Translations under genes and position numbers: made by a program
Shown here: positions 63,621 to 64,000 of the stretch, in pieces
Numbering within the stretch: the first letter of the stretch is position 1
How the letters are laid out: each line of letters begins with the position of its first letter
The notes under the pieces: model-generated
The model's database searches: none
Seen by the model: the letters and a program-made list of their open reading frames with translations, nothing else
What the model was told of the DNA's origin: nothing
From: Ktedonobacter robiniae
Lineage (GTDB): Bacteria; Chloroflexota; Ktedonobacteria; Ktedonobacterales; Ktedonobacteraceae
Direction: 5' to 3'
Assembly: GCF_016587375.1 (NCBI RefSeq)
Contig: NZ_BNJG01000001.1
Span: forward strand, 3,912,001 to 3,976,000
DNA: 64,000 bases

Positions 63621-64000
63621 GTGCCAAAGAGGGCTACCGTGAACACGTCAAAACGTTTTAAGCTCAAATCCGTGCGTGATCTTGTTCCACCCTGGAACAT
63701 GCCTTCAGATCCGGTCAAAGCTGTTTTGTGGTTTTTGCACTGGTTTCTGCGTGTGCTCGTCCATTTCTTCTGGCTGCCCATTGGAGTGATGTGTGTCTAT
63801 GAGCTGATGGCGAACTGGATGGCTGGGGGAGCCTGGAATGGCATTGTGAGCGCCTTTGTAACCCTGTTTGTAGGAATGCTTGTCTGGGGAATTTTGTACG
63901 CCATTACCCTGGCTGTCAACTTCGCCACGCGTGTCTCGCAAGTCATCGCCAATGTCTCGCGCTTGCAGGATCAGATGCCTGACATGTCTGGCTTTAGCCC
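63621..64000 (+). CDS. Membrane protein, partial (runs off right edge)
   Basis: 126 open codons from GTG 63621 (AGGGAG 4 bases upstream) to the window end, no stop. Starts VPKRATVNTSKRFKLKS, then hydrophobic helices around residues 38-63 and 72-97 (FVTLFVGMLVWGILYAITLA). No family is recognised from this part. Confidence 0.65.
   Translation, partial: MPKRATVNTSKRFKLKSVRDLVPPWNMPSDPVKAVLWFLHWFLRVLVHFFWLPIGVMCVYELMANWMAGGAWNGIVSAFVTLFVGMLVWGILYAITLAVNFATRVSQVIANVSRLQDQMPDMSGFS

Overview
The window reads as a chromosomal segment of a Ktedonobacteria-like member of the Chloroflexota. This is inferred from the gene mix: a mersacidin-type leader family beside LanM enzymes, a selenocysteine formate dehydrogenase, a bacterial CDC48-like ATPase, an ISAzo13-type transposase remnant and solitary tnpB, and many very long perfect intergenic hairpins. 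No 16S rRNA is present, so the class assignment is an inference.

Region 1 (1-19,228) is a class II lanthipeptide locus. On the minus strand, running off the left edge, is a protein with an apparent N-terminal PqqD/RRE-like domain followed by a GT-A glycosyltransferase-like domain. Divergent from it lie a short HlyD-like adaptor and a C39-peptidase ABC exporter (LanT). Seven paralogous precursor genes (A1-A7) follow, each with its own promoter-like box, structured 5' leader and hairpin terminator. A2-A5 are recent tandem duplicates with a period near 0.77 kb. Their leaders are mersacidin/lichenicidin-like, but the cores are unusually long (about 80-100 residues), Gly- and Asn/Arg-rich, with three conserved Cys. 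Two full-length LanM synthetases follow, the second carrying a 1-nt frameshift, with an eighth, different precursor (A8) between them.

Region 2 (19,229-31,000) is a minus-strand polyketide operon: one fully reducing PKS module (KS-AT-DH-cMT-ER-KR-ACP, split by a frameshift), a stand-alone thioesterase with a Cys nucleophile, and an R2lox-type Mn/Fe oxidase. It is flanked by mobile-element debris: a tnpB tail on one side, and ISAzo13-like and IS4-like transposase fragments fused to the end of a third lanM on the other.

Region 3 (31,000-43,000) holds a secreted CHAP protein, a solitary TnpB, two acyl-CoA dehydrogenases, small membrane proteins, tRNA-Val(CAC), a GAF/PAS sensor kinase and a membrane-anchored CDC48-like AAA+ ATPase.

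Region 4 (43,000-49,800) is a formate dehydrogenase operon: a selenocysteine alpha subunit with in-frame UGA and SECIS-like hairpin, a four-cluster Fe-S beta subunit and an NrfD-like membrane subunit. An OFA-type oxalate/formate transporter lies upstream.

Region 5 (49,800-64,000) is housekeeping and amino-acid biosynthesis: ftsH, a frameshifted thpR, an MFS exporter divergent from a LysR regulator, and ilvB-ilvN-ilvC-leuA behind a long leader with two terminators and a Leu/Val/Ile-rich ORF. A thrB-thrC fusion gene and a partial membrane protein end the window. Three probable one-base losses, all at C-runs in the coding strand (lanM2, PKS, thpR), may be sequence-consensus errors.
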